NCBI GenBank assembly: GCA_902573565.1
Contig: CACGKI010000008.1
Coordinates: forward strand, 1 to 64,000
From: an uncultured Prochlorococcus sp.
GTDB lineage: Bacteria > Cyanobacteriota > Cyanobacteriia > PCC-6307 > Cyanobiaceae
Direction: 5' to 3'
DNA length: 64,000 bases
A program made the position numbers and the translations under genes. This document shows, one piece after another, positions 53,562-64,000 of this stretch. Under the pieces are notes generated by a model. The model ran no database searches and was not told the DNA's origin. It saw only the letters and a list, made by a program, of their open reading frames with translations. The first letter of the stretch is position 1, and every line of letters starts with the position of its first letter.

Positions 53562-54488
53562 GTGGTCAATGCTAGTCTCAATTGGGCCAGTATTGTTGGT
53601 ATAGTTCTTGCGGTCTGCGGAGGTGGCCTTTATTTCTTAAGGTCTTTTAAACCTGCACTAGCAAGAGATTATGATGTTTTCTTCGCAGCTATAGGACTGT
53701 TGTGCGGAGGGATATTATTTTTTCAAGGCTGGAGGTTAGATCCTATCCTCCAGTTTGGACAGTTTTTGTTGGCAGGAACTACAGTTTTCTTCGCATATGA
53801 AAGTGTGCGATTGAGAGGAGTTGCTACTGATCAAGCTAGAAGGTCATCATATTTTGATGATGACTCTGTTTCTGATGTGCCCAGAAATCCTAGAGGTCGA
53901 TTTAATGATGAGTACGATAGGTTTGAAGAAGCTGAAAGACCATCAAGAAGATTTAAACCTCAAGAAGATGATTTCGAAGACGAGTATATGGAGGGGAGAT
54001 CTCGTAGAAGGAATGTTTCAAGAGCTATACCTTCAGCTGCTGCAAGTAGAAGCAGACCATCTACAAGAGAAGTAAATCAATTTGAGAATGACGAATCTAA
54101 TAGAAGAAGACAGACTCTTGAAGATAGAAATAGTAATCAATCAGAAAGAAATAACTTTGGTCAGAGACGAAACTTATCTCGTAATGAAGTTAAAACAGGA
54201 TCAAGACCCAGAATGAATCGGGCAGTATCTAGAAAAGATAATATTTCTGATCCTGAAGAATCATCTTCATTAAGAAAGAAACCTACAAGATCTCCTATTA
54301 GGCAGCAAACTGCAACACAGCAAATAGAAGATGCATCATTCAAAGATTCTAATCCAGTAAAAAAACCTCGTGAGACTCGTAGAGCGAGCTCTTCAGGGAG
54401 ATCAGTTTCAAACAAACAAAATGGTAGATATACCGTTGGAACAAATAAAAAGAGACCTAGAGATAACAGTTCTAGATTTGATGATTAA
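53562..54488 (+). CDS. ycf66: Ycf66 family protein with long basic low-complexity tail; GTG start
   Basis: N-terminal TMs GIVLAVCGGGLYFLRSFKPALARDYDVFFAAIGLLCGGILFFQGWRLDPIL. Confidence 0.85.
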   Translation: MVNASLNWASIVGIVLAVCGGGLYFLRSFKPALARDYDVFFAAIGLLCGGILFFQGWRLDPILQFGQFLLAGTTVFFAYESVRLRGVATDQARRSSYFDDDSVSDVPRNPRGRFNDEYDRFEEAERPSRRFKPQEDDFEDEYMEGRSRRRNVSRAIPSAAASRSRPSTREVNQFENDESNRRRQTLEDRNSNQSERNNFGQRRNLSRNEVKTGSRPRMNRAVSRKDNISDPEESSSLRKKPTRSPIRQQTATQQIEDASFKDSNPVKKPRETRRASSSGRSVSNKQNGRYTVGTNKKRPRDNSSRFDD

Positions 54489-54764
54489 TTATAAAATTCC
54501 TGCCCATTTTAAAAACGATTGCTGACTAAATAATTCAATTAGTATTATTGATAGGAATCCGATCATTGCAAATCTTCCATTAGTTATTTCAGAATAACTA
54601 CTCCATCCAAATTTATATTTATCTTCAATATCAACTGATTTTTCATATAGTTTGTTGTCATCAGTTTGTTCATTGATGTAATTTGCATCTTTCTGCTGTT
54701 CTATAAAACTCTCATTCTCTAAGTTAGTGACTTCTGAGTTAGTTTGTTCTTCTTTAGAATTCAT
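54489..54764 (-). CDS. hli: High-light-inducible (Hli/HLIP) chlorophyll-binding-like protein
   Basis: EITNGRFAMIGFLSIILIE = ExxNGRxAMxG motif. Confidence 0.92.
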   Translation of the reverse strand: MNSKEEQTNSEVTNLENESFIEQQKDANYINEQTDDNKLYEKSVDIEDKYKFGWSSYSEITNGRFAMIGFLSIILIELFSQQSFLKWAGIL

Positions 54765-54772
54765 TTTTTTTG

Positions 54773-56758
54773 CTAATCCTTAAAATTATACTTATCAGAA
54801 GCAAATAATTTCCAGTCACCTTGTCCATTTAATTCTAAAATATTTTCATGAAAATCTTTTAAACTAGGTCTATGTCCTACACTAATAATAGAAAGTTCTC
54901 GTTCTTTCAATAATCTATATAGTTTTTTTTCAGTATCAATATCTAAAGCACTTGTTGCTTCATCAAGTACTGCAAATCTTGGAGAATTTAGTAAGAGTCT
55001 CGCAAAAGCTAATCTTTGTTGCTCGCCTAGAGAAAGAATTCGTGGCCAATCTTGTTTGATATCAAGATTAGGATACCGATCTACTAAGGTTTTTAAATTT
55101 ACTTCATGAAGTACAGAAGTGAGATGTTCATCACTAAATTTCTTAACTTCTGTGGGATAACATAATTGTTCTCTTAAAGAACCAAGTAACATATAAGGCT
55201 TTTGAGGTATGAATAATAAGTCCCCAATTTTTGGTTTTTTTATTACTCCATGATCGGGCTCCCATAAACCACTAATCATTCTTAATAAAGAGGTTTTTCC
55301 GCATCCAGAAGGTCCCACAACCAAAAGTGATTGATTATTGTCGATGCTTAAATTTAAATTCTTTATTACTGTTTTATTTGATCCTGGTGGGCAAAGGTCA
55401 GCATTATTAATCAAAATTGAAGGATAATCTGAAACAAAGTTTTGATTGCTTTTAGGGTTAGTTTGACTTATTGATTCGACTTTTGATTGAAATCCCTCTA
55501 ATCTGCCTATCCCAGCAGTAAATTTTGCAAGTTCTTCTATCTGATTAACAATGAAGAATAGAGAACCTTCTACCATTCCGAATGCAAAGCTTGCCTGAAT
55601 AAAGCGCCCATAATCAATATCACCCTTAAAGTAAGGGATTGCCATTATTAAATATGGAAAGAAATTTCCAGCATAATTAATGGATCTTCTCATGACATCA
55701 ATTATTACTCTCCATATAATTAGTAAATTAAAGTTTCTCACCACTTCTCCTAATCGCCTTTCAGTTTCACTTCGCTCAGGATTCTCTCCTGAGTAAAAAG
55801 CTATCGATTCAGCATTATCTCTAATATGTACCAAACCATATCTAAAATCTGCTTCGTATCTGAGTTGATCAAAGTCTATCTTTACAAGATTTTTACCAGC
55901 AATTAAAAGGATAGAAGTTGCGAATGCAGCATAACCAAATAATGAAAAAGTAAGTGTTGTACTGATACTCCATAAAATAAGGATATTCAGTGAGAATGTT
56001 AGTAGGGCATCAAAAATACCTAATGTAAAAGTTAAACTTTGACCGGTAAAGGCTCTGGTATCATCTGTGATCCTTTGATCAGGATTATCTACATCAGTTT
56101 GCTCTTCATCATTTGGATTTAATTGGTAATAAGCTTTATTAGTCATATAGTCTTTTACTAAACTTTTAGAAAGCCATTCTCTCCAGATTATTCCTAATTT
56201 ATATGTAAAAAATATTTGAGAAACACGTATTGGTAGCGCGACAGCAAAACAACAAGCGTAAATCCCCAATATCCGATAAAATCCGTCTTCTTGTTTTTCT
56301 ACTAAGGCATTTGTTAAATCTCTTGCTATGAATCCTATTCCTGCGTTTATTCCATTTACAGCTAAAAGCATTAATACTATTATCGCTAGGAATAACCAAT
56401 GCAACCATCTACGGTTTTTTAATTGACGCCTTAAGCTAAAAAAGCTCCCTGATCCAATTAAAAATAAGGCTGAGAAAAGCAATCCCCAGCTGCCAGCCCA
56501 AATTGAGTTAACAGTATTGACTACACCTCCAAAATATTTTTCGAGAAAAATAGGTTGAAAGCTTTCAAAAAAACTGATTATTCCTGTAATACCAACAAGT
56601 ACTACTCCGCCAACACAAAATAAAAGAGAAATTAAAAGCCATATGAATTGAAATCCATTACATTGATCTATTGGAAGAAAAAATGGCTGAGATAATTTCC
56701 TTAATTTTTGTAATTGGTATAGAAATTTGGATTTATTTTTAACTGCTTTATTCATCAC
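54773..56758 (-). CDS. ABC transporter, fused permease/ATPase (SbmA/YddA/ABCD-like)
   Basis: TM region then GPSGCGKTSLLRMISGLWEP and SLGEQQRLAFARLLLNSPRFAVLDEATSALD. Confidence 0.9.
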   Translation of the reverse strand: MMNKAVKNKSKFLYQLQKLRKLSQPFFLPIDQCNGFQFIWLLISLLFCVGGVVLVGITGIISFFESFQPIFLEKYFGGVVNTVNSIWAGSWGLLFSALFLIGSGSFFSLRRQLKNRRWLHWLFLAIIVLMLLAVNGINAGIGFIARDLTNALVEKQEDGFYRILGIYACCFAVALPIRVSQIFFTYKLGIIWREWLSKSLVKDYMTNKAYYQLNPNDEEQTDVDNPDQRITDDTRAFTGQSLTFTLGIFDALLTFSLNILILWSISTTLTFSLFGYAAFATSILLIAGKNLVKIDFDQLRYEADFRYGLVHIRDNAESIAFYSGENPERSETERRLGEVVRNFNLLIIWRVIIDVMRRSINYAGNFFPYLIMAIPYFKGDIDYGRFIQASFAFGMVEGSLFFIVNQIEELAKFTAGIGRLEGFQSKVESISQTNPKSNQNFVSDYPSILINNADLCPPGSNKTVIKNLNLSIDNNQSLLVVGPSGCGKTSLLRMISGLWEPDHGVIKKPKIGDLLFIPQKPYMLLGSLREQLCYPTEVKKFSDEHLTSVLHEVNLKTLVDRYPNLDIKQDWPRILSLGEQQRLAFARLLLNSPRFAVLDEATSALDIDTEKKLYRLLKERELSIISVGHRPSLKDFHENILELNGQGDWKLFASDKYNFKD

Positions 56759-56797
56759 TCGACAAGTTTTATAAAATAAATTATAACTTTTAGAAGT

Positions 56798-57076
56798 CTA
56801 TTGACCAAAGCCAATAAATGAAAGTGCCCAGTCAGGTAAATTTATGTAATTCAAGATTGTTGCATCAAATTCATGAACTTTTGAAAAAGATTTATCTAAT
56901 ACCCACCATAGTAGAAAAGGCAAATTAAATAAAATTTGTAATTGCCATTTATAAGTTAAAATGCTCCAGATTTTTATTAACTTATTTTTGAGTGAATCAT
57001 CTAACTCTTCCCAATTTTTTGAGATTAAATTAAATAAATTTTTAGATTGTGTATTTAAGGAATCCGGGGTATTCAT
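56798..57076 (-). CDS. Hypothetical protein, 92 aa
   Basis: Open frame, same strand and spacing as neighbours. Confidence 0.6.
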   Translation of the reverse strand: MNTPDSLNTQSKNLFNLISKNWEELDDSLKNKLIKIWSILTYKWQLQILFNLPFLLWWVLDKSFSKVHEFDATILNYINLPDWALSFIGFGQ

Positions 57077-57122
57077 TTTGTTTTTACTTATTTATAACCC
57101 ATAAACATTTCTTTCGAGAGTT

Positions 57123-57464
57123 TTAACCTGGTGGCCAATTCATTTGTCTTCCAGATAAAAAATGAATATGTAAATGAAAAACAGTTTGTCCCGATTCTGC
57201 TCCAGTATTAATTACAGTTCTCCAATTAGATAAATTTTTTGATTTAGCTATTTTGCTACCCACAAACAGTAAATGCCCTAATAAATTTGCATCTTCTTCA
57301 ATACATTCTAATAAACTTATAATTGGCTTTTTAGGAATTACTAAAAAATGTACTGGAGCTTGTGCCTGTATATCATTAAATGCAATACAAAACTGATCAT
57401 CATAAAGCTTATCGCAGGGAATTTCTTCATTAATTATTTTTTGAAATATTGTAGTTTCAGTCAT
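57123..57464 (-). CDS. HIT family hydrolase
   Basis: TVFHLHIHFLSGRQMNWPPG (HxHxH). Confidence 0.93.
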   Translation of the reverse strand: MTETTIFQKIINEEIPCDKLYDDQFCIAFNDIQAQAPVHFLVIPKKPIISLLECIEEDANLLGHLLFVGSKIAKSKNLSNWRTVINTGAESGQTVFHLHIHFLSGRQMNWPPG

Positions 57465-57468
57465 TAAA

Positions 57469-58074
57469 TTAATTAATAGAAATAACGTCTTTTTTGTTAA
57501 AACCCTCTTTTATTAGTTCTTTGTTCAAATCATCTTTTGATGTAACTCTATCAACAAATAATATTCCATTTAGGTGATCCATTTCGTGTTGAATACACCT
57601 TGCTAGAAGTCCATCTGCTTTCATTTTACGTGGTCTTCCCATGTCATCTCTAAATTTTAATTTTATAGTCGATGGCCTCACTACGTTCAAATAGACACCA
57701 GGTATACTCAAGCATCCCTCTTCGTAGGAATTCAGTGTTGAGCCATAGTCCGTAATTTCCGGATTGATTAATATTAAAGGTTCCGCTGCTGAATCTTCAA
57801 AATTTACATCTATAACAAGAAGCTCTTTGTTGATACCAATTTGAGGTGCAGCAAGTCCAATTCCTTTAGCTGCATACATGCTTTGAAGCATCTCTCTAGC
57901 AAGTTTTCTAATTGATTCATCAACCTTAGTTATTCTTTTGGAATTTTGTCTTAGTACATCATCACCAAGTTTATAAATATCAAGAGATGGTTTACCTGTT
58001 TGATCTTTTGCAATTTTTTCCAAGTTTCCATTTGTTCTTGACTTTTTAGCAAGTTGTGAAAAATGGTTTGCCAC
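57469..58074 (-). CDS. def: Peptide deformylase
   Basis: GIGLAAPQIG, EGCLSIPG, QHEMDHLNG motifs. Confidence 0.96.
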   Translation of the reverse strand: MANHFSQLAKKSRTNGNLEKIAKDQTGKPSLDIYKLGDDVLRQNSKRITKVDESIRKLAREMLQSMYAAKGIGLAAPQIGINKELLVIDVNFEDSAAEPLILINPEITDYGSTLNSYEEGCLSIPGVYLNVVRPSTIKLKFRDDMGRPRKMKADGLLARCIQHEMDHLNGILFVDRVTSKDDLNKELIKEGFNKKDVISIN

Positions 58075-58150
58075 GTTAAAAAAAGTTTTTAATAGAGAGT
58101 TGAGCTATAAAAATATTAGCACTTTAATTTACTTTCTTTATATTTTTTAA

Positions 58151-60076
58151 ATGAGTAATAACGATAAGTTAAAAGTTAGGCAAAATGTATCAAGAGAAAA
58201 AGCTTTTAAGGAATTAACAATTATTAGGGATACCATTTTTTGGATTGATGTTGTTGCTGAAGGTCAAAATGAAAATGCCATTTATGCAAGGCCATTTAAT
58301 GAAAAAGATGCATTGCCTCAAAAATTAACTAGTAAAAAATATAATATTAAAAATAATTTTCACGGATATGGTGGTAAATCTTATAAGTGTATAAATTTTA
58401 AAAATAATTTTTATTTGATATGGATAGATAAGTTATCAAAGTCAGTGTGGTTTCAAATTTTTAAGGAGGCAGCGCTAAATGATAGCAGCCAAAATAAATA
58501 TCTTGACTCAGTTCAAGAACCTAGACAACTATCTAAATCAATTGATGTAAATTTCGATTCTTCATTTGTTATTTCTAAAAAAAATTTATTGTATGGTATT
58601 TGCGAAATTAATAATAGAGATTATTTATTTTCTTTAAACTTAAAAAAAACTAAACAAGATATTCATCTAATAAAAAAATTTAAAAATTTTGCTGGCGAAT
58701 TATCTTCTAATACTTCTGCTAACTTACTTTCTTGGATAGAGTGGGATTCTCCCTACATGCCCTGGGAGAGAAATGATTTGTTTTTTGCTCAATTAGATTC
58801 AGCTGGAGAGCTACGAAAAATAAAAAAATTCTCTAATAAGCGGATAAATACCAAAATTAACGTTTCTTTTTTTCAACCCTATTGGATAAGTGAAACCACT
58901 TTAGTATGTTCTGAAGATAGTTCTGGATGGTGGAACTTATTGTTTTTAGATGTTAGTGAAATTGAGAATATTTTTATTAAGAAAAGAGTAGAGAGAAATC
59001 TGATTGAATATGGAGCACCGCAATGGGTCTCCGGAATAACATTCTTTTCAGGGACTATAAAAAATTTATTTTGCCTAGCAAAAAAAGAAAATAATTTAGT
59101 AGTTGAACAATATAAAGATCTGCAATTCGTTAAAGAATTTTTCACTCCTTTTACCTCAATAAGTGATTTCGGTGTTTTTCGGAAAAAAGTTCTTTTTAAA
59201 GGTTATGGATCTGATTTTTTGGGAATGTTACTTGAAATTGATTTTGCAGAAAAAATTACGTCAAATTTTTCTGAGCAGATACATATTGATCATATAAAAG
59301 AATGTTCCAAACCTGAAACATTTTGGTTTAAAGGTTTTCAAGATCAATCTACTCATTCTTTTCTTTATAAACCGCTTATTGAAAATTTTAGCAAGCCACC
59401 GCTTCTTGTTAGGGCTCACAGCGGACCAACTTCATTTTTTGATGGATCATATAATTATGAAGTTCAATATTGGACCTCGAAGGGATTTTTTGTTGCTGAA
59501 GTTAATTATGGGGGATCATCAGGATTTGGCAAAGCATATAGAGAGAGGTTGAATTATAAGTGGGGTATTGTTGATTCATATGATTGCAAAGCACTGGCTC
59601 TTGAATTAACTAAATCAAATCTAGTTGATAGTGATAAAGTAGTAATTTCTGGTAATAGTGCTGGTGGGTTAACTGCCCTAAATTGTTTATTATATGGGTC
59701 TATTTTTGCAGCTGCAATTTCTAAATATCCTGTTATTGATTTGAAGGATATGCACTACAACACTCATAGATTTGAAAAAGATTATTTAAGTTCTTTGGTT
59801 GGAAATTATGCAAAAAATCATGATGACTATATAAATAGATCACCGATAAATCATATTAGTAAAATTAAAAAACCTATCTTATTGTTTCATGGAAAAAAAG
59901 ATACAGTTATTTCTTATAAACAAACTTTAAAGATTCAAGAAATTTTGATTCAGAATAATAAATATTCAGAAGTTATTTTATTTGAGAATGAAGGGCATGG
60001 GTTTAAAAAAGTAGGAACTAAAGAAGTAGTAATGCAAAAATCTCAGGATTTTTTAAAAAATGCTTTGAATATTTAA
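58151..60076 (+). CDS. S9-family prolyl oligopeptidase-like serine peptidase
   Basis: ISGNSAGGLTALN nucleophile elbow; HGKKDTVISYKQT; ENEGHGF. Confidence 0.88.
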   Translation: MSNNDKLKVRQNVSREKAFKELTIIRDTIFWIDVVAEGQNENAIYARPFNEKDALPQKLTSKKYNIKNNFHGYGGKSYKCINFKNNFYLIWIDKLSKSVWFQIFKEAALNDSSQNKYLDSVQEPRQLSKSIDVNFDSSFVISKKNLLYGICEINNRDYLFSLNLKKTKQDIHLIKKFKNFAGELSSNTSANLLSWIEWDSPYMPWERNDLFFAQLDSAGELRKIKKFSNKRINTKINVSFFQPYWISETTLVCSEDSSGWWNLLFLDVSEIENIFIKKRVERNLIEYGAPQWVSGITFFSGTIKNLFCLAKKENNLVVEQYKDLQFVKEFFTPFTSISDFGVFRKKVLFKGYGSDFLGMLLEIDFAEKITSNFSEQIHIDHIKECSKPETFWFKGFQDQSTHSFLYKPLIENFSKPPLLVRAHSGPTSFFDGSYNYEVQYWTSKGFFVAEVNYGGSSGFGKAYRERLNYKWGIVDSYDCKALALELTKSNLVDSDKVVISGNSAGGLTALNCLLYGSIFAAAISKYPVIDLKDMHYNTHRFEKDYLSSLVGNYAKNHDDYINRSPINHISKIKKPILLFHGKKDTVISYKQTLKIQEILIQNNKYSEVILFENEGHGFKKVGTKEVVMQKSQDFLKNALNI

Positions 60077-61326
60077 GAATTGATCTTTAGAAAATCAATA
60101 GTATCTTTTAATTTTTCTATAAATATATCAATTTCTTCCTTATTGGTTGTGAAATTCATACTAATTCTTGCTGTTGATTTAATTCCAATGTACCTGTGAA
60201 GAGGTTGACAACAATGATGCCCACTTCTGATGCAAATCCCTTTTGAGTCCAGAATTTCTGCAATATCGTTTGAATGAATATTTTTTACATAAAAGGTGGC
60301 AAGTGAAGCTCTGTCTGGATCTATCTTCGGCGATGGACCTATAATTTGAATATTTTCTATTTCATTTAATTTTTCAAATAAATATTTAGTAATAGTCTGC
60401 TCATATTCATGAATTTCATTCAATCCAATAGTGTTTATATAATTAATTGCTTCTGCAAGACCTATTGCCTCTGCAATAGCTGGAGTTCCAGCTTCAAATT
60501 TATGAGGTAGCTCTGCCCAAGTACTTGTCTCTTCAAAAACATCTTCAATCATTTCGCCACCTCCAAAGAGAGGAGGAATCTTTTCTAGGATTTCTTGTCT
60601 TGACCAGAGGAAACCAATACCTGTAGGACCGCAAAGTTTATGTCCCGATCCTGCTAAAAAATCTATATCAAGATCAATAACATCTAGCTTTTGATGCGCC
60701 AAACTTTGACATGCGTCTATTAAAACTAAAGAACCTTTTTGTTTTGCTAATTTAGTTATCTCTTTGATTGGATTACAGCAACCTAAAGTATTACTAACAT
60801 GTACTAGGCTAACCAGCTTAGTTCTAGAGGATAGTTTTGATTTAAAATCATCTATATCTAATTTCCCATTTTTATCTATGCCTATAAATTTTAATTTGCA
60901 TTTATTTTTTGCTGCAACCATTTGCCATGGCACGATATTACTATGATGCTCCATTATTGATAAGAGAATCTCATCGTTTTCTCTTAATGAAGATTCACCC
61001 CATGATCTGGCCGCTAGATTGATTGCTTCAGTAGCATTTCTTGTGAAAATAATTTCTTTTGTTGAATTAGCTTTTATATAATTGCAAATTAAATATCTTG
61101 CATTTTCAAATTCTTCTGTTGCTTTTGCACTTAATTGATGTGCACCTCTGTGAACATTGGCATTAAAATTTTTATAATATTCATCAATTTTGTTTAAGAC
61201 TTGTATTGGTTTTTGAGTTGTTGCAGCATGGTCTAAATAAATGATTTGCTCATTACTTTTTAAGTTCTTATTTAAAAGAGGAAAGTCTTTCTTAGTTAAT
61301 TCAGGAAAATTTTGAATCGTTTCCAT
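60073..61326 (-). CDS. sufS: Cysteine desulfurase SufS
   Basis: YLDHAATTQKP, GSGHKLCGPTGIGFLW, RSGHHCCQP. Confidence 0.96.
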   Translation of the reverse strand: METIQNFPELTKKDFPLLNKNLKSNEQIIYLDHAATTQKPIQVLNKIDEYYKNFNANVHRGAHQLSAKATEEFENARYLICNYIKANSTKEIIFTRNATEAINLAARSWGESSLRENDEILLSIMEHHSNIVPWQMVAAKNKCKLKFIGIDKNGKLDIDDFKSKLSSRTKLVSLVHVSNTLGCCNPIKEITKLAKQKGSLVLIDACQSLAHQKLDVIDLDIDFLAGSGHKLCGPTGIGFLWSRQEILEKIPPLFGGGEMIEDVFEETSTWAELPHKFEAGTPAIAEAIGLAEAINYINTIGLNEIHEYEQTITKYLFEKLNEIENIQIIGPSPKIDPDRASLATFYVKNIHSNDIAEILDSKGICIRSGHHCCQPLHRYIGIKSTARISMNFTTNKEEIDIFIEKLKDTIDFLKINS

Positions 61327-62543
61327 TAATTCTCATTTAAAATTTTATCAAGCAAATTCCATCTATCTTTAGTAACGGGAATAAATGAAATTATTTCTTG
61401 AAAGTAAGAACTTAATTGTAGTTTACTCGCTTCTGCTAATGTGATCCCTCTTGTTCGCATATAAAAAAGTTCTTCTTCATTTAGTTGAGAAATTGTAGCT
61501 CCATGTTTGCATTTGACATCATCAGCAATTATTTCTAATTGAGGTTTGGTATCTATTTGTGCTAAATCTGATAAAAGTAAATTTCTGCTTAATTGGGAAG
61601 CATCAGTTTTCTGAGCAATTTTCGGAACTATTATTGAACCTTCAAAGATTGCATGTGATTTATCGTCAGCAAGTGATTTGTTGATTTGATCTAGAAATCC
61701 ATTTGGGCCATTAAAATTTATTTTTGTATACGTAGAAATTTGTTCATCTTTTTTTGTTATTTGCATACTTTTGATATTGGTTTTAGCGTTTCCTTCAGAT
61801 TGCTTAATATTAATTTCAAATCTTGCATAATTAAATTTGAAATGTAAAGATCCCAGATTGTATTCGCTATTTTTTTGTTGAATTACATTGAGAGAATTTA
61901 ATAAATTTGATCCGTTTTTACCGTAAGAAACAACACCATGATTCAGGGAACTATTTTCCTCTAAAAAAAAGAACGTTGATTGAGATAATGAAGATTCTTC
62001 TTTGCCAAGATTTACTTGTAATAATTCAATATCACAATTCTTTTCTAAAAATATTACTAGCGTTTTTGCGTTTAAAGAGTTACTTGATGCATGACTAAAG
62101 ATTTCAATAGGAGGGATTTTTGATCCATTTATTTTTAATCCCAAGATATTCTTTTTACAACTTAAAGAGAGATTTAATAGGTCACTCCAATTTTCGTTTT
62201 GATCAAAACAGGATATCTGTTCTTTGATATATTTATCTAATTCAACCTCACTTAATTGCTGTATTGAATAATTTTCTTCAATAAATTGAATTTGACAGTT
62301 TTCGCCAATTATTAATCTAATAGTATTCTGAGAATTTTTCGGATAGGGTGTATCAAATTTCAGATCTTTTTTATTAACCGAGTAGTCTAAAAAGTTTGAG
62401 AATTTTGATTTATTTGAAAGTCTCCATAGTTCACTTTTAGGATTAGGGAGGGGGCTTGATTTTAATTTATCAAGACAGATTTTTTGTATTTCTGTTTGAT
62501 TTTCAACTAATTGATTGGTTTTTATTTTTTCAATTATTTCCAT
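61326..62543 (-). CDS. sufD: SUF Fe-S assembly protein SufD
   Basis: DVKCKHGATISQLNEEELFYMRTRGI; adjacent to sufC/sufS. Confidence 0.94.
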   Translation of the reverse strand: MEIIEKIKTNQLVENQTEIQKICLDKLKSSPLPNPKSELWRLSNKSKFSNFLDYSVNKKDLKFDTPYPKNSQNTIRLIIGENCQIQFIEENYSIQQLSEVELDKYIKEQISCFDQNENWSDLLNLSLSCKKNILGLKINGSKIPPIEIFSHASSNSLNAKTLVIFLEKNCDIELLQVNLGKEESSLSQSTFFFLEENSSLNHGVVSYGKNGSNLLNSLNVIQQKNSEYNLGSLHFKFNYARFEINIKQSEGNAKTNIKSMQITKKDEQISTYTKINFNGPNGFLDQINKSLADDKSHAIFEGSIIVPKIAQKTDASQLSRNLLLSDLAQIDTKPQLEIIADDVKCKHGATISQLNEEELFYMRTRGITLAEASKLQLSSYFQEIISFIPVTKDRWNLLDKILNEN

Positions 62544-62547
62544 TTAT

Positions 62548-63333
62548 TTAAGTCTCTTTTACAAAGTTATCAGTCCATTCATAACCTTTTTTTTCAAGTT
62601 CCAATGCAAGAGCACTACCACCAGTTTTTATGATTTTTCCGTCTGCCATAACATGGACATAATTTGGTTCAATTTCATCTAGTAATCTTTGGTAGTGAGT
62701 AATTAATATAATTCCAGTTTGTGTATTAGATATTTTTTTAATGCCTGATGCGACTATCCTAAGAGCATCAATATCTAGACCAGAATCGGTCTCATCTAAG
62801 ATTGCTATCTTGGGCTCAAGTAAAGCCATTTGCAAAATTTCATTTCTTTTCTTTTCGCCTCCAGAAAATCCCTGATTTACACTCCTTGATAGAAATGCCT
62901 GATCCATTTTCACAAGTTCTAACTTTTCTTTAACTAATTCCTCAAAATCAAAAGTGTCTAATTCTTCTTTCTTAAGGAATTTTCTTCTGGCATTCGTCGA
63001 AACTCTGAGAAATTCAAGATTACTAACGCCCGGAATTTCTATTGGATATTGGAAACCAAGGAAAATTCCTGATTGAGATCTTTCTTCAGGTTCTAGAGAG
63101 TTTATATTTTCACCTGAAAATTTTATATTGCCATTTGTAATGTTATAAGAGGGGTGGCCTGCAATGATTTTAGAAAGAGTACTTTTCCCACAGCCATTTC
63201 TTCCCATGATGGCATGGATTTCTCCGGGATAAACAGTAAGTGAAACCCCCTTTAGAATTGGAAGATTATTAGTAGATGCAAAGAGATTCTCAACTTCTAA
63301 TATTGGATATGATTCTTTCATTTGACTTTGCAT
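62548..63333 (-). CDS. sufC: SUF ATPase SufC
   Basis: [52 protein letters not shown]. Confidence 0.97.
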   Translation of the reverse strand: MQSQMKESYPILEVENLFASTNNLPILKGVSLTVYPGEIHAIMGRNGCGKSTLSKIIAGHPSYNITNGNIKFSGENINSLEPEERSQSGIFLGFQYPIEIPGVSNLEFLRVSTNARRKFLKKEELDTFDFEELVKEKLELVKMDQAFLSRSVNQGFSGGEKKRNEILQMALLEPKIAILDETDSGLDIDALRIVASGIKKISNTQTGIILITHYQRLLDEIEPNYVHVMADGKIIKTGGSALALELEKKGYEWTDNFVKET

Positions 63334-63354
63334 TTCAGTTTAGAAATTGATTAA

Positions 63355-64000
63355 CTAACCTACCGATCCTTCGAGTTTAAGTGCCAGTAACTTATCTGCT
63401 TCAGCAGCAAATTCCATAGGTAATTGATTAAATACATCTCTGCAGAAACCACTGACCATCATAGATATTGCCTCCTCAAATTCTATACCTCTACTTTGAA
63501 GATAAAAAAGTTGATCTTCAGAGATCCTACATGTGCTTGCTTCATGCTCAATTTCAGAATTGGGTTGTTGAGATTTGATGTAAGGGAATGTATTTGCAGC
63601 AGCTTGATCCCCTATTAACATTGAATCACATTGACTGTAATTTCTTGATCCTTTAGCTTTTGTACCCATTTTGACAAGCCCTCTATAGCTATTTATTGAA
63701 TTACCCGCACTGATGCCTTTGCTTACTATAGTTGATTTGGTTTTGGGACCAATGTGTATCATTTTTGTCCCGGTATCTGCTTTCTGAAGGTTATTGGTGA
63801 GGGCTACTGAATAAAATTCTCCGACAGATTCTTCCCCTAAAAGCAGACAACTAGGATATTTCCATGTAATTGCGGACCCTGTTTCAACTTGAGACCAGCT
63901 AATTTTACTTCTTTTACCTAAACATTTTCCTCTTTTAGTGACAAAGTTAAAAATTCCCCCAACACCTTCTTCATCTCCCGCATACCAATTTTGAACTGTT
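63355..64000 (-). CDS. sufB: SUF scaffold SufB, 5' end outside window
   Basis: Frame stays open to the window edge (...[26 protein letters not shown]...[11 protein letters not shown]...). Confidence 0.95.
   Translation of the reverse strand, partial: TVQNWYAGDEEGVGGIFNFVTKRGKCLGKRSKISWSQVETGSAITWKYPSCLLLGEESVGEFYSVALTNNLQKADTGTKMIHIGPKTKSTIVSKGISAGNSINSYRGLVKMGTKAKGSRNYSQCDSMLIGDQAAANTFPYIKSQQPNSEIEHEASTCRISEDQLFYLQSRGIEFEEAISMMVSGFCRDVFNQLPMEFAAEADKLLALKLEGSVG

Noticed and set aside
1-64000. CRISPR array, prophage, transposon or toxin-antitoxin pair
   Set aside because: No repeat-spacer periodicity, integrase/transposase motifs or recognisable TA pair found on reading both strands.

Overview
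AT-rich, gene-dense chromosomal window that reads as a streamlined marine picocyanobacterium, most likely a high-light Prochlorococcus. This is inferred from gene content: two flavodiiron proteins, Hli, PsbX, Ycf66, Gap2, CYP38-like cyclophilin, a permuted tmRNA and a Yfr2-type RNA. It is mostly housekeeping: argH, rbp, dus, msrB, grpE, dnaJ, rsgA, ybaB, murB, murC, gap2, thiL, efp, accB, pdxA, cbiD, guaA, a PBP, flv1/flv3, alaS, speA, ndk, thiO, gatB, coaE, argJ, an rlmL-like methyltransferase, smc, accC, psbX, ycf66, hli, def, sufBCDS. I found no rRNA, CRISPR array, prophage or transposon. RNA genes not in the ORF track: (i) a circularly permuted, two-piece-type tmRNA gene on the minus strand at about 42.06-42.32 kb, with tag ANKIVSFSRQTAPVAA; (ii) a Yfr2/Cyano-1-like sRNA at about 39.56-39.65 kb, whose 5' leader could pair with the Yfr1 core motif; (iii) a tRNA-Leu with anticodon AAG at 51.19-51.27 kb. 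The most interesting less-characterised proteins are a free-standing PD-(D/E)XK/Cas4-like nuclease, a free-standing degenerate LigD 3'-phosphoesterase-like protein, an orphan ParA overlapping a small membrane-protein gene, a YqjD/YqjE-like pair, and three small ORFs below the track cutoff. I see no convincing new multi-gene system.
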